Of a DNA stretch of 31,489 nucleotides, positions 15,674 to 23,274 are shown one piece after another. The translations under genes and the position numbers were made by a program. The notes beneath the pieces are model-generated. The model did not search any database and was not told the DNA's origin. It saw nothing but the letters and a program-made list of their open reading frames with translations. Origin of the DNA: CAYJEJ01 sp964369315 (GTDB lineage: Bacteria > Pseudomonadota > Alphaproteobacteria > UBA3830 > JAIRWN01); assembly GCA_964369315.1 (NCBI GenBank), contig CAYJEJ010000010.1, forward strand, positions 1-31,489, written 5' to 3'. Each line of letters starts with the position of its first letter. The stretch's first letter is position 1.

Positions 15674-16549
15674 TTACCAAATTAATTTCTCTGCCCAATA
15701 ATTGGGTTGGCAACGGTTGTCGTCTTTGCTTTCTTCAAAGGTGGGGCTATCTTTTTCGTCAATATTTTTCATCTTTTGTTGGTGGGCAAAAACACCTGTA
15801 TTAAGTAAAACAGAGCAAATCCCCGCATTTTTTGCACCGCATATATCGGTTTCAAGAGAATCGCCTATCATTACCATTCGATTTTTGCACAAAGGTTGTT
15901 TTAAAACCATTGACAGGCGTTTAAAAGCATCTTCATATATTCTTTTATGCGGTTTACCAAAATATAAAACTTCACCTCCCATTTTTTCATATTTTTCGGC
16001 AAAAAAACCTGCACAAAGTTTTATCCGGTCGCCATCTTTAGAAATTTTATCGGGATTGAGGCAAACCATCGGAAGATTTAACGAACGGGCTTTTTTTAAT
16101 TCATCTTCAATGTCATCAAGATTATCTCCCTCATACGCACAGCAAGAAATCGCAATCTTATTTGCTAGGTTAATATCATCAACCTGATTTACGCATAAAT
16201 TATCAAAAAATCTTTCATTTTCGTTCGATGACAAGTGATATATTTTTTCATTTTTTCTCTCTTCAGAAGCGGCACCAAAAAATTCGTTCGCGACAGAATC
16301 TCCTGATGTTTGAGCGAATAAAATTGTTGAAACATCCAATCCTACAGACTTTAAGAACTCTAATAAAGCATCACCTGTTTTTGATGTATTAGATAGCAAA
16401 ATCGAGGTTTTATTCATATCTTTTAATTTTTTCAAGCAATCATTAACATCAGGAAACACCCCTATACCATTAAAAATCACCCCCCAAACATCAAAAAGAA
16501 AAACATCATATTGTCCCAATATCTCTTTGATGCCATCAATTTTTTTCAT
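15674..16549 (-). CDS. TIGR01459 HAD-superfamily hydrolase (class IIA)
   Basis: A 291-aa cytosolic phosphatase-like protein. HAD motif I appears as FLFDVWGVIFNG, with DxW replacing DxD in the manner of TIGR01459 members. Motif II is SILLSNTSK. A cap region follows, and motifs III/IV are FGKPHKRIYEDAF and MIGDSLETDICGAKNAG. The layout matches NagD-like class IIA enzymes and the alphaproteobacterial TIGR01459 family, whose substrate is unknown. The ATG at 16549 is chosen over that at 16570 because AGGA lies six bases before it. The replaced second aspartate of motif I may reduce phosphatase activity. It is convergent with the XRE gene (22-base gap) and divergent from the sod gene. Confidence 0.85.
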   Translation of the reverse strand: MKKIDGIKEILGQYDVFLFDVWGVIFNGIGVFPDVNDCLKKLKDMNKTSILLSNTSKTGDALLEFLKSVGLDVSTILFAQTSGDSVANEFFGAASEERKNEKIYHLSSNENERFFDNLCVNQVDDINLANKIAISCCAYEGDNLDDIEDELKKARSLNLPMVCLNPDKISKDGDRIKLCAGFFAEKYEKMGGEVLYFGKPHKRIYEDAFKRLSMVLKQPLCKNRMVMIGDSLETDICGAKNAGICSVLLNTGVFAHQQKMKNIDEKDSPTFEESKDDNRCQPNYWAEKLIW

Positions 16550-16652
16550 TATAGTTCCTAGTCTTTTCATATTGCTTAGATAGAAATCAATTTATAGCAT
16601 TTCACTGAAAGATGCTCAAATATTTATATGGTGGACTATCATCAAAATGCTG

Positions 16653-16671
16653 ATACCATCAACCATGGTAT
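16653..16671. promoter_or_regulatory. Perfect inverted repeat (candidate operator) before the sod gene
   Basis: ATACCAT (16653-16659) and ATGGTAT (16665-16671) are exact inverted copies around CAACC. The element ends 24 bases before the sod ATG and lies in the promoter zone. It may be an operator for a metal- or redox-sensing repressor. I could not match it to a named box. Confidence 0.4.
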
Positions 16672-16695
16672 ATTAATTTTTATAGGATTTTTTGT

Positions 16696-17283
16696 ATGAC
16701 ATGTGTTTTTGAAGCTAAAATTCCTTTTCTAGATGGTGCGTTGATGCCATTTTTAAGTGAGGAAACGCTGAAATATCATTATCATAAACACCATATGGGA
16801 TATGCTACCACTTTAAATTCTTTAGTTTGTCAGACCGATTTTGCTGAAATGGAGCTGGTTGATTTGATAAAATCATCAAGAAACAGTAATTCCCAGATAT
16901 TTAACAACGCATCTCAAATATATAATCATGATTTTTACTGGAACTGCTTAACTGCGAAGCAAACCTCTCCAACAGGACGCCTAAAACAGTTGATTGAGAA
17001 ACAATTCACGTCATTTGAGGATTTTTTAGGTCAATATGTTTCATTCGCAGCCGCCCTATTCGGTAGCGGTTGGTCTTGGGTAGTGGAAGAGAACAATGTC
17101 TTATCTTTTTTAAACACATCGAACGCGGAAAACCCAATTGGCTCGAATAAAAATCCCATTTGCGTCATCGACCTTTGGGAGCACGCGTATTATATAGACT
17201 ATAAAAACGATAGAAAAAACTATATCACCACCGTAATAAACAACTGTATAAACTGGGATTTTTGTAGTAGCATCTTGGACTAG
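16696..17283 (+). CDS. sodB: Superoxide dismutase (Fe/Mn family)
   Basis: It converts superoxide into oxygen and hydrogen peroxide. At 195 aa it is typical of iron-type enzymes. All four metal ligands can be placed: His in LKYHYHKHHMGY, His in IYNHDFYWN, and Asp and His in VIDLWEHAYYIDYKN. The FGSGWSWVV segment is also conserved. Iron is favoured over manganese from overall resemblance to SodB, but metal specificity cannot be fixed by eye. The ATG has AGGA eight bases upstream. A perfect inverted repeat lies in its promoter zone and a 28-base palindrome lies 43 bases past the stop. No signal peptide is present, so it is cytosolic. Confidence 0.95.
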   Translation: MTCVFEAKIPFLDGALMPFLSEETLKYHYHKHHMGYATTLNSLVCQTDFAEMELVDLIKSSRNSNSQIFNNASQIYNHDFYWNCLTAKQTSPTGRLKQLIEKQFTSFEDFLGQYVSFAAALFGSGWSWVVEENNVLSFLNTSNAENPIGSNKNPICVIDLWEHAYYIDYKNDRKNYITTVINNCINWDFCSSILD

Positions 17284-17325
17284 AGCAAACATTCATAATA
17301 TATTTGAAAGGCTATTCACCATGTT

Positions 17326-17353
17326 CAACTATGTTTTTTAAAAAACATAGTTG
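17326..17353. terminator. 28-base perfect palindrome between sod and infC
   Basis: CAACTATGTTTTTT (17326-17339) is followed directly by its exact reverse complement (17340-17353). A run of six Ts at 17361-17366 lies a few bases further on. It could terminate sod transcription in the plus direction, but the stem is AT-rich and the U-run is detached. A protein-binding site is the alternative. Confidence 0.4.
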
Positions 17354-17374
17354 TCAGATATTTTTTGCTTGATT

Positions 17375-17402
17375 TTGGATGATGTATTTTGCTAGCTATA
17401 AC
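17375..17402 (+). promoter_or_regulatory. Possible infC promoter
   Basis: TTGGAT (17375-17380) and TATAAC (17397-17402) are 16 bases apart. Transcription would start near 17409 and leave a leader of about 20 bases containing the GGAG ribosome site. The match is moderate. Confidence 0.4.
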
Positions 17403-17429
17403 GGTAATTATTTTTAACGGAGATTTTTT

Positions 17430-17966
17430 ATAAGTTACGTTCCTACCCCCGCTGGGGAAAAAGAAAAGCACAAGATTAACCGTGCAATAAGTGCGGCTCG
17501 TGTTATGGTGATTGACGAAAACGGAAACCATCTTGGTGTTCTTAGCAAGAGCGAGGCGATAAATCGTGCGGCTGATGTGTCTCTTGACCTTGTTGAGGTT
17601 TCACCAAATGCTAATCCGCCTGTATGCAAAATCATGAATTACGGCAAGTTTAAGTATGAAAGCAAAAAGAAGAAAACTGAGGCACGTAAAAATCAAAAAA
17701 TAGTCCACATCAAAGAAATCAAGCTGACCCCAAACATTGGGGAACACGACTATCAAGTCAAACTCTCTAGCTTAAAAAAATTTATTGCTAGTGGAGATAA
17801 GGTCAAAATAACATTAAGGTTCAGGGGACGGGAGCTTTCTCATAAAGAGCTCGGTGAAAGCCTTGTGGAAAGGATGCTTACTGACTGTCAAGATATCGCA
17901 AAATCAGAAAGTAATGCAAAAATGGAAGGCAAGCAACTTGTGGTAACAATCGCCCCTGTAAAATAA
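17430..17966 (+). CDS. infC: Translation initiation factor IF-3, with an AUA start
   Basis: IF-3 binds the 30S subunit, prevents premature 50S joining and checks the start codon. The frame reads back without a stop from the first in-frame ATG (17505) through codons for the conserved IF-3 N-terminus (KHKINRAISAARVMVID). That ATG therefore cannot be the start. GGAG (17419-17422) is followed seven bases later by ATA at 17430, with no ATG, GTG or TTG between. Starting there gives 178 aa, close to E. coli IF-3 (180). infC is known to use AUU in E. coli, which lets IF-3 repress its own synthesis; AUA would serve the same purpose (inference). The N-domain, lysine-rich linker (YESKKKKTEARKNQK) and C-domain (IKEIKLTPNIGEHDYQVK) are intact. 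The usual rpmI-rplT neighbours are absent. Confidence 0.93.
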   Translation: MSYVPTPAGEKEKHKINRAISAARVMVIDENGNHLGVLSKSEAINRAADVSLDLVEVSPNANPPVCKIMNYGKFKYESKKKKTEARKNQKIVHIKEIKLTPNIGEHDYQVKLSSLKKFIASGDKVKITLRFRGRELSHKELGESLVERMLTDCQDIAKSESNAKMEGKQLVVTIAPVK

Positions 17967-17979
17967 AATTTAACTATTT

Positions 17980-17988
17980 TGATATAAT
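17980..17988 (+). promoter_or_regulatory. Extended -10 promoter of the tol operon
   Basis: TGATATAAT (17980-17988) is a perfect extended -10 element with consensus TATAAT; no good -35 box sits upstream. It lies 14 bases past the infC stop. A small inverted repeat ATACC-TAGT-GGTAT (17987-18000) overlaps the expected start of transcription. Confidence 0.55.
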
Positions 17989-18081
17989 ACCTAGTGGTAT
18001 GAAAAATGTTTTTATGCCTATATGCATAAATAAAAAATAGAGATACAATCTTTTAATTATATCTATAGGGAAAATACAAAA

Positions 18082-18828
18082 ATGGAAGTTTCAACAGCAA
18101 CTGAAACAGTGAATATCGTTCAAAGCGTCACAGCATCTAGTGGCGGTTCTTTTATTAGCCTTTTTTGGCAAGCAACAATTGTTGTGAAGCTTGTTATGTT
18201 GGGTCTGTTGTCGGCATCATGTTGGAGTTGGGCAATTATTATTTATAAACTGCGTTCATTTAACAAATTGAGCGGTCAGACCAAATCTTTTAACAAAACT
18301 TTCTGGTCTCACAAACCATTAGATGAGCTTTATTCCATCTTTTCTAAAGACGAGGCACCGTTTCCATCGATGTTTTGCGGTTTGTTGCAGGAACACGTTC
18401 AACTTTTGAAAAACGAGGCTTTTTATGGCACCGATAAACAAGCGTTTTTTAATGTTTATTCCGAGCGAATGTATCGAACATCTTCTATCTGTATTGCAAA
18501 GCGACGCAGAAAGTTGGAAAACGGATTAAATTTTCTGGCAAGCGTTGGTTCCGTCTCCCCTTTTGTTGGTTTATTTGGAACTGTCTGGGGCATTATGAAC
18601 AGCTTTGAGTCCATTGGGCTTGAAAAAAACGCCAGCATTTTATCTGTCGCACCAGGGATTGCAGAGGCATTATTCGCAACTGCTATCGGGCTCGTGGTCG
18701 CAATACCTGCGGTGTTAATGTATAATAAAATTTCATCCCAAGTTTCAGAGTATATTGATAGGTTGGAGACATTTTCTGAAGAGTTGATGTTGATTTTATC
18801 TAAAAAAATAGATGACAGGGGTTTATAA
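18082..18828 (+). CDS. tolQ: Tol-Pal system proton channel TolQ
   Basis: TolQ forms the inner-membrane motor with TolR, using the proton gradient to drive TolA and constrict the outer membrane at division. The 248-aa protein has three membrane segments: about 24-52 (FWQATIVVKLVMLGLLSASC), 150-175 (LASVGSVSPFVGLFGTVWG) and 185-212 (VAPGIAEALFATAIGLVVAI). The last two carry the conserved MotA/TolQ/ExbB GLFGTVWGI and ATAIGL signatures. A cytoplasmic loop lies between segments 1 and 2. The ATG is preceded by AGGGA at slightly long spacing. The stop overlaps the tolR start by one base (TAATG). Confidence 0.96.
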   Translation: MEVSTATETVNIVQSVTASSGGSFISLFWQATIVVKLVMLGLLSASCWSWAIIIYKLRSFNKLSGQTKSFNKTFWSHKPLDELYSIFSKDEAPFPSMFCGLLQEHVQLLKNEAFYGTDKQAFFNVYSERMYRTSSICIAKRRRKLENGLNFLASVGSVSPFVGLFGTVWGIMNSFESIGLEKNASILSVAPGIAEALFATAIGLVVAIPAVLMYNKISSQVSEYIDRLETFSEELMLILSKKIDDRGL

Positions 18829-19265
18829 TGCCACACTTTAAAGCAAGAACAAAAAAACGCCATGTCATCAGCGACATTAATGTAACCCCAATGATAGATG
18901 TTATGTTGGTGCTACTTGTTATATTTATGATTACCGCACCGCTATTAACATCAGGTGTGAAAGTAGACCTACCAAAATCGCAAGCTCAATCAATTTCTGA
19001 TAATGAGGAACCTCTCGTAATAAGCATAAAATCAGACGGCACTCTATTCATCGGCGATGTGTTGGTCAGCACAGACACCTTAATCGACAAACTTGTTTCA
19101 ATCACGCATTCAAACAAGGACACCCGCCTATACCTATACGCTGACCGAAGCTTAAACTATGAAAGAGTGATGGAGACAATATCCACGATTAATACCGCGG
19201 GTTTTAAGAAAATCGCCTTAATATCAGATAGCACTCGCTCCACTAAACAAAAGTTGCATCGTTAA
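18828..19265 (+). CDS. tolR: Tol-Pal system protein TolR
   Basis: TolR is the second motor component, a single-pass inner-membrane protein with a periplasmic domain. The 145-aa sequence begins with basic residues (KARTKKRHVISDINVTP). A membrane helix (about 20-42, MIDVMLVLLVIFMITAPLL) holds the aspartate needed for proton use. The ExbD/TolR periplasmic domain follows (VDLPKSQAQ, the ISIKSDGTLFIGD strand, and LYLYADRSLNYERVMETI). Its start shares one base with the tolQ stop, indicating translational coupling. Confidence 0.96.
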   Translation: MPHFKARTKKRHVISDINVTPMIDVMLVLLVIFMITAPLLTSGVKVDLPKSQAQSISDNEEPLVISIKSDGTLFIGDVLVSTDTLIDKLVSITHSNKDTRLYLYADRSLNYERVMETISTINTAGFKKIALISDSTRSTKQKLHR

Positions 19266-19279
19266 TATTGGAGGTTTTT

Positions 19280-20056
19280 TTGCAACAAAGTTTTCGAATC
19301 TCTCTTGGACTGCATTTAATATTTATGCTCGCCGTCTTGGTGGAGTTTTCTTTTTTTTCAACGCCTAAAAAAATCGTTCCTGATACGTTGGGTGTTGAGC
19401 TCATATCAATTGATGCACTAAACTCTAAAATATTAAATAAACCTAAACCAACCCCAGCTGTGCAACAAACAACCCCTCCATCTCCACAAACAAGGCAAGA
19501 CGATGTTGCCCCTGAAATAAAAAAAAAGATAACGCCCCCAAAAAAGCATAATACCGATAAATCATTAAATCAGGTGTTTGATAACATCATCAAAGAAGAC
19601 AAGGTGAACAATCAGTTCTCAAATATGCTGAAAAATGTCGAAAAGAAAAAACCACCCCTGAAAAAAACGGAATCAAAAACACCTTCTTTGGATAGCGTCA
19701 TTTCACAAATAGATTCTGATAATATGAACTCTGGCAATGAGGTAGGGGCTCTTAGCTTAACTGAAGAAGAGATGATAAGAAGTCAAATCTATCCAAATTG
19801 GTTTGTCCCCGCAGGGATAAAAAACGCCGAATCTATCATTGTGGAGATTGAGGTTAACATTGCTGAATCAGGCGAGGTTATCTCTGCCAGAATTTTAGAT
19901 GAGAAAAAATGCATGGCTCAGCAAAACACACGAGTTGCTGCTGAAAGTGCTAAGAGGGCGGTTATACTCTCCAGCCCAATAAAAATTCCTCCTGTTTTAA
20001 GGGGAAAATTAAGAAAATTTGTGTTACGCTTTAATCCAAAGGATATTTTAAACTAA
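19280..20056 (+). CDS. tolA: TolA-like energy transducer of the Tol-Pal system
   Basis: TolA spans the periplasm to link the TolQR motor to the outer membrane. The 258-aa product has a short N-terminus and one membrane helix (about residues 6-28). A proline-, lysine- and glutamine-rich linker follows (about 50-140, for example PKPTPAVQQTTPPSPQTRQ). The C-terminal domain contains QIYPNWFVPAGIKN and the VEIEVNIAESGEVISARIL strand pattern of TolA/TonB ends. It is shorter than E. coli TolA (421 aa) because the long helical domain II is missing or reduced. The frame opens at a TTG at 19268, but GGAGG at 19270-19274 sits five bases before the TTG at 19280, so I start it there. It overlaps tolB by one base. 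Confidence 0.9.
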   Translation: MQQSFRISLGLHLIFMLAVLVEFSFFSTPKKIVPDTLGVELISIDALNSKILNKPKPTPAVQQTTPPSPQTRQDDVAPEIKKKITPPKKHNTDKSLNQVFDNIIKEDKVNNQFSNMLKNVEKKKPPLKKTESKTPSLDSVISQIDSDNMNSGNEVGALSLTEEEMIRSQIYPNWFVPAGIKNAESIIVEIEVNIAESGEVISARILDEKKCMAQQNTRVAAESAKRAVILSSPIKIPPVLRGKLRKFVLRFNPKDILN

Positions 20057-21399
20057 TGAAAAAGATTTTTATTCTAGCGTCCTTATTGTTTCAATTTGTT
20101 GCGAGCCCAATAGCAAATATTGATTTATGTCGTGCGAATGTGACAATAGATATCAATAAAGGCGTCTACTCCCCCATCCCAATAGCGATTCACGACTTCA
20201 GTGGAGTTGAGCCAGAAGTTGCATCCCAGATAACTGCGATAATAAAAAATGACCTCAGCAATTGCGGTCTAATGCGACTTGTTAGCTCTGCGTCATTTAT
20301 TCAAAAATTGCAAGGGGTTGATGATGCTCCAAATTTTGCAAATTGGAGATTGATAAACTCCCAATTCCTATTGAACGGTGAAGTGCGGAAGTTTGGTGAG
20401 AAGATATTGGTTCGATATAAATTATATGACGTTTTGTCTGAACGAACTATTGTGGGTGCGTCCTTGAGCTGTTCATTAGCGGGCATTCGACAGATTGCCC
20501 ATATGATATCTGACAGTGCATACACTCATATCACTGGAGAAGGGGCATATTTTAACTCAAGGATTGTATATGTTGCTGAACAGGGTCGACGTAGCAAACC
20601 CATCAAAAAACTAGCTATCATGGATTGTGATGGTGCAAATCATAAACTATTAACTAATGGTGAAAACATAGTGTTAACACCGCGTTTCTCACCGAATATG
20701 CAACAAATAACATACTTTGCCTTTGTTGACACTTTCGACCACAAAGGAAGGAAACGACGTGGTGTGGGCAAAATATTCTTGTTTGATTTGCAAACAGGTC
20801 GGCATCATTTTTTGGGTGCATTTAAGGGGATGACCTATGCCCCTCGTTTTTCACCAGATGGACAAAGGTTAATATTCAGCCTTTCTGACAGGGGCAGCTC
20901 GTCCATATACGAGATGGACTTAAATACCAAGTCAACCAAAAGAATCACCTATTCTGGGGGCTCAATAGACACATCGCCATGTTACTCCCCTGATGGCGAG
21001 AAAATCGTCTTTAACTCTGACCGAGGCGGCAGCCAACAGCTTTATATAATGAACGCCGATGGCTCTGATGTGAAAAGACTGTCTTTTGGTCAGGGAAGTT
21101 ACGCAACACCTGTTTGGTCTCCTCGTAATGACTGGATTGCATTTACTAGGATGTGTGGTGGCGTTTTTTATGTTGGCGTTATGAGACCTGACGGTAGTGG
21201 TGAAAGAATGCTCTCATCTGGTTTTTTGGTTGAAGGACCAACATGGTCACCAAATGGACGGGTATTACTGTTTTCTTATCAATCAAGAAGTGGGGCAAGA
21301 ACAGTTATTCATAGCGTTGATGTGACAGGGCACAATGAGAAAGAACTTTTTACTCCTTATGGTGCTTCTGACCCAGCTTGGTCTCCGATAATACAATAA
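20056..21399 (+). CDS. tolB: Tol-Pal system periplasmic beta-propeller TolB
   Basis: TolB is a periplasmic protein that binds Pal and is pulled off it by TolA. The 447-aa protein has a signal peptide (MKKIFILASLLFQFVASPIA). An N-terminal TolB_N domain follows (IPIAIHDFSGVEPEVASQITAIIK onward in short segments). A six-bladed propeller spans about residues 165-447, with repeated PRFSPDGQRL/SPDGEKIVF motifs and the NADGSDVKRLS type turn. It is the last gene of the operon here: its partner pal and the usual cpoB do not follow, and a tRNA gene comes next. The ATG shares one base with the tolA stop. Confidence 0.97.
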   Translation: MKKIFILASLLFQFVASPIANIDLCRANVTIDINKGVYSPIPIAIHDFSGVEPEVASQITAIIKNDLSNCGLMRLVSSASFIQKLQGVDDAPNFANWRLINSQFLLNGEVRKFGEKILVRYKLYDVLSERTIVGASLSCSLAGIRQIAHMISDSAYTHITGEGAYFNSRIVYVAEQGRRSKPIKKLAIMDCDGANHKLLTNGENIVLTPRFSPNMQQITYFAFVDTFDHKGRKRRGVGKIFLFDLQTGRHHFLGAFKGMTYAPRFSPDGQRLIFSLSDRGSSSIYEMDLNTKSTKRITYSGGSIDTSPCYSPDGEKIVFNSDRGGSQQLYIMNADGSDVKRLSFGQGSYATPVWSPRNDWIAFTRMCGGVFYVGVMRPDGSGERMLSSGFLVEGPTWSPNGRVLLFSYQSRSGARTVIHSVDVTGHNEKELFTPYGASDPAWSPIIQ

Positions 21400-21462
21400 A
21401 ACAAATGTTCAAGATTTTCGTTTGACCTATTAAAACGGGGATAATAAATTTCATCCAATGTC

Positions 21463-21491
21463 TTGTGATAAAAACCAAATGTGTATAGAAT
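21463..21491 (+). promoter_or_regulatory. Promoter of the tRNA-Gln gene
   Basis: TTGTGA (21463-21468) and TAGAAT (21486-21491) are 17 bases apart and would start RNA near 21498, about 28 bases before the mature tRNA. A second weaker pair (TTGACC 21422, TAAATT 21445) lies further up. Confidence 0.45.
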
Positions 21492-21525
21492 TACGCATAC
21501 ATTGAATGAACATCACAGATATTAC

Positions 21526-21599
21526 TGGGGGATAGTTTAGCGGTAGAACTCTCGGCTCTGGACCGAGCAACCTTGGTTCGAATCCAGGTCTCCCAGCCA
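21526..21599 (+). tRNA. tRNA-Gln, anticodon CUG
   Basis: A 74-base cloverleaf with encoded CCA. The acceptor stem TGGGGGA pairs with TCTCCCA (one G-U). The anticodon stem CTCGG/CCGAG encloses the loop CTCTGGA, which puts CTG at positions 34-36. The T-arm has CTTGG, TTCGAAT and CCAGG. CUG reads CAG codons. The U1-A72 end pair is typical of bacterial glutamine tRNAs. It lies 126 bases after tolB. Confidence 0.95.
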
Positions 21600-21723
21600 T
21601 GTTTTTAATATGGTTGTGTTTTTTGTTTCAAAAACCTCCAAGAACAATTAATGATGATTTTTTTCGCTTTTTATAAAACATTCTTTTAACACCTTAATGT
21701 TTGTTCACAAAAATTAATTATTA

Positions 21724-21732
21724 TGTTATAAA
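21724..21732 (+). promoter_or_regulatory. Possible extended -10 promoter of the PG-binding/DUF1906 gene
   Basis: TGTTATAAA (21724-21732) fits an extended -10; a TTGTTC at 21701 is too distant for an ideal -35. The stretch 21600-21806 otherwise holds no gene that I can see, only AT-rich sequence and a GGAG ribosome site at the following start. Confidence 0.35.
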
Positions 21733-21806
21733 TAATGTTCTAGCTAGGGCATTTTGGCACATTTTGTTTCGCATCTAATTGGTTTTTTTATGGAGTAAAA
21801 TAATAA

Positions 21807-23108
21807 ATGAAACGTTATTTTTATAATATATTAGTCATTGTTTTTACAGTTGTTATTAATTTACATTCAACTATAACAGCCGGTCTTATAAAAATGAATC
21901 AATATAGCGACCGCACAGAGGAGATTCAGAAATGCTTTTTTCCATATATCCAAAAAATTCCAAGTAATTTAAGAATTTCTGATAGATTAAAAGGTTTTAA
22001 ATGTGATGGTATATATAACCCACAAACTTTTGAATTAGTAATTGCTACCCTTCAATATGTAATTGGAGAAAAACCAGATGGTTTTTTTGGTAGGGGAACA
22101 GAAGAAAAATGTCAAATTCTAACAAAAACCATTCCCACAATTTTCTCGATAATTTTGAAGAACCCATCTTTAATTAACATTGAAGAAACGCAACAAACTT
22201 GTTTAAGCAAAGAAAAAGCACAGCAAAATAACTTTTTAACAAAGGACGGTCAAAATATTTTTATAAAAATAGCCCAAGCAGGGCTGTATTTTAATAATAT
22301 TAGTGCCCCATTTGATGGTCAGTTCTCAGAAAAAACAACGATTGCAGTAAAAGAGTTCCAAAAATTCATGTGTTTAGAAGAAACAGGTTTTGTTGACGGC
22401 ATTACAATGAAAGCCCTCCTTTCTAGTGGAGGAAGCAAAATAAGACCTGCAACCGGATGTGATTGTGCCACTCAGTTAACAAAAGAAAGTGCCTTAGCCT
22501 TGTATGGTGCAGGTTATAGGTTTATAGCGAGATATCTTACAAGTAAACAAGGACCTCTAGGTAAATATTTACAAAAGCACTTAACAATAGAAGAAATAGA
22601 CGTCATCCATGACGCTGGTTTAAGCTTGGTTTTGTTTTTTCAAGAGGGAATGCACGATAAAGAACACTGTTCTTCAGAACAGGGAACGATAGACGGCGAA
22701 AAGGCCGTTGTAGCTGCAAACAAGCTTAATATTCCAAAAAATTCCACAATTTATGGGGTTGTCGATGCTGATGTTGAACCAGAATGTCTTGTCGACTACT
22801 TTTCAAACATGAGTAAACTAGTTAGAAGTGATGGATATGAGTTTGGAGTTTATGGCTCTAGGGCGGTATGTTCCTTAATGGCTGAAAAAGGTATATCCAA
22901 ATATAGTTATGTTGCAGGAATGTCTTATAGGTATAAGGGAAATCTGGGGCATCCTATGCCATCTAATTGGGCTTTTAACCAAGAATATCCATTGATAGAT
23001 AGAAAAGATAAAGGGGATGAAAGGTTCAAATCTCCTAATCAAATTATCGATTTAGATCGGGTAGTCGTTTCTGGAAGAGACTTGGGGATAATAAGAAGTG
23101 ACCATTAA
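21807..23108 (+). CDS. Exported protein with two peptidoglycan-binding domains and a DUF1906 glycosidase-like domain
   Basis: The 433-aa protein has a signal peptide (about residues 1-25, ending near ITAGLI). Two PG_binding_1-like domains follow. The first, at about 55-110, has CDGIYNPQTFELVIATLQ and PDGFFGRGTEEK. The second, at about 150-208, has FDGQFSEKTTIAVKEFQKFM and GFVDGITMKALL. The rest (about 215-433) resembles DUF1906, a TIM-barrel glycoside-hydrolase-like family (Rv2525c): GCDCATQLTKESALALYGAG, YRFIARYLTS, LSLVLFFQEG, IYGVVDADV, and FGVYGSRAVC. The fusion suggests a periplasmic or secreted protein acting on peptidoglycan. Activity is not proven for most DUF1906 proteins. No operon partner is visible, and the next gene is convergent. 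Confidence 0.75.
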   Translation: MKRYFYNILVIVFTVVINLHSTITAGLIKMNQYSDRTEEIQKCFFPYIQKIPSNLRISDRLKGFKCDGIYNPQTFELVIATLQYVIGEKPDGFFGRGTEEKCQILTKTIPTIFSIILKNPSLINIEETQQTCLSKEKAQQNNFLTKDGQNIFIKIAQAGLYFNNISAPFDGQFSEKTTIAVKEFQKFMCLEETGFVDGITMKALLSSGGSKIRPATGCDCATQLTKESALALYGAGYRFIARYLTSKQGPLGKYLQKHLTIEEIDVIHDAGLSLVLFFQEGMHDKEHCSSEQGTIDGEKAVVAANKLNIPKNSTIYGVVDADVEPECLVDYFSNMSKLVRSDGYEFGVYGSRAVCSLMAEKGISKYSYVAGMSYRYKGNLGHPMPSNWAFNQEYPLIDRKDKGDERFKSPNQIIDLDRVVVSGRDLGIIRSDH

Positions 23109-23232
23109 TGCCTTGATGTCTAAGGAAATGATTTAATCGAATATGGTTGATTTTTCAGCAATAAAATGACTTATCATCTATTTTAGATTATCAGTGATGT
23201 GCCAATATAAAATAAGCACAGTTTACAAAGTG

Positions 23233-23262
23233 TTTAGGGGTACTTTTTTCGTTACCCCTAAA
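23233..23262. terminator. 10-bp stem-loop between convergent genes
   Basis: TTTAGGGGTA (23233-23242) and TACCCCTAAA (23253-23262) form a perfect 10-bp stem with a 10-base loop. It lies 12 bases after the stop of the minus-strand 316-aa gene and 125 bases after the plus-strand gene. No U-run follows on either strand, so it may stabilise mRNA ends or act as a weak bidirectional terminator. Confidence 0.45.
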
Positions 23263-23274
23263 TCAAATAAATCA

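Noticed and set aside
17505..17966. infC starting at the first ATG (153 aa)
   Set aside because: This would remove conserved N-terminal residues of IF-3 and leaves no ribosome site at proper spacing.
21526..21599. tRNA-Trp reading of the anticodon loop
   Set aside because: The seven-base loop CTCTGGA between perfect five-base stems fixes CTG as anticodon, which is glutamine.
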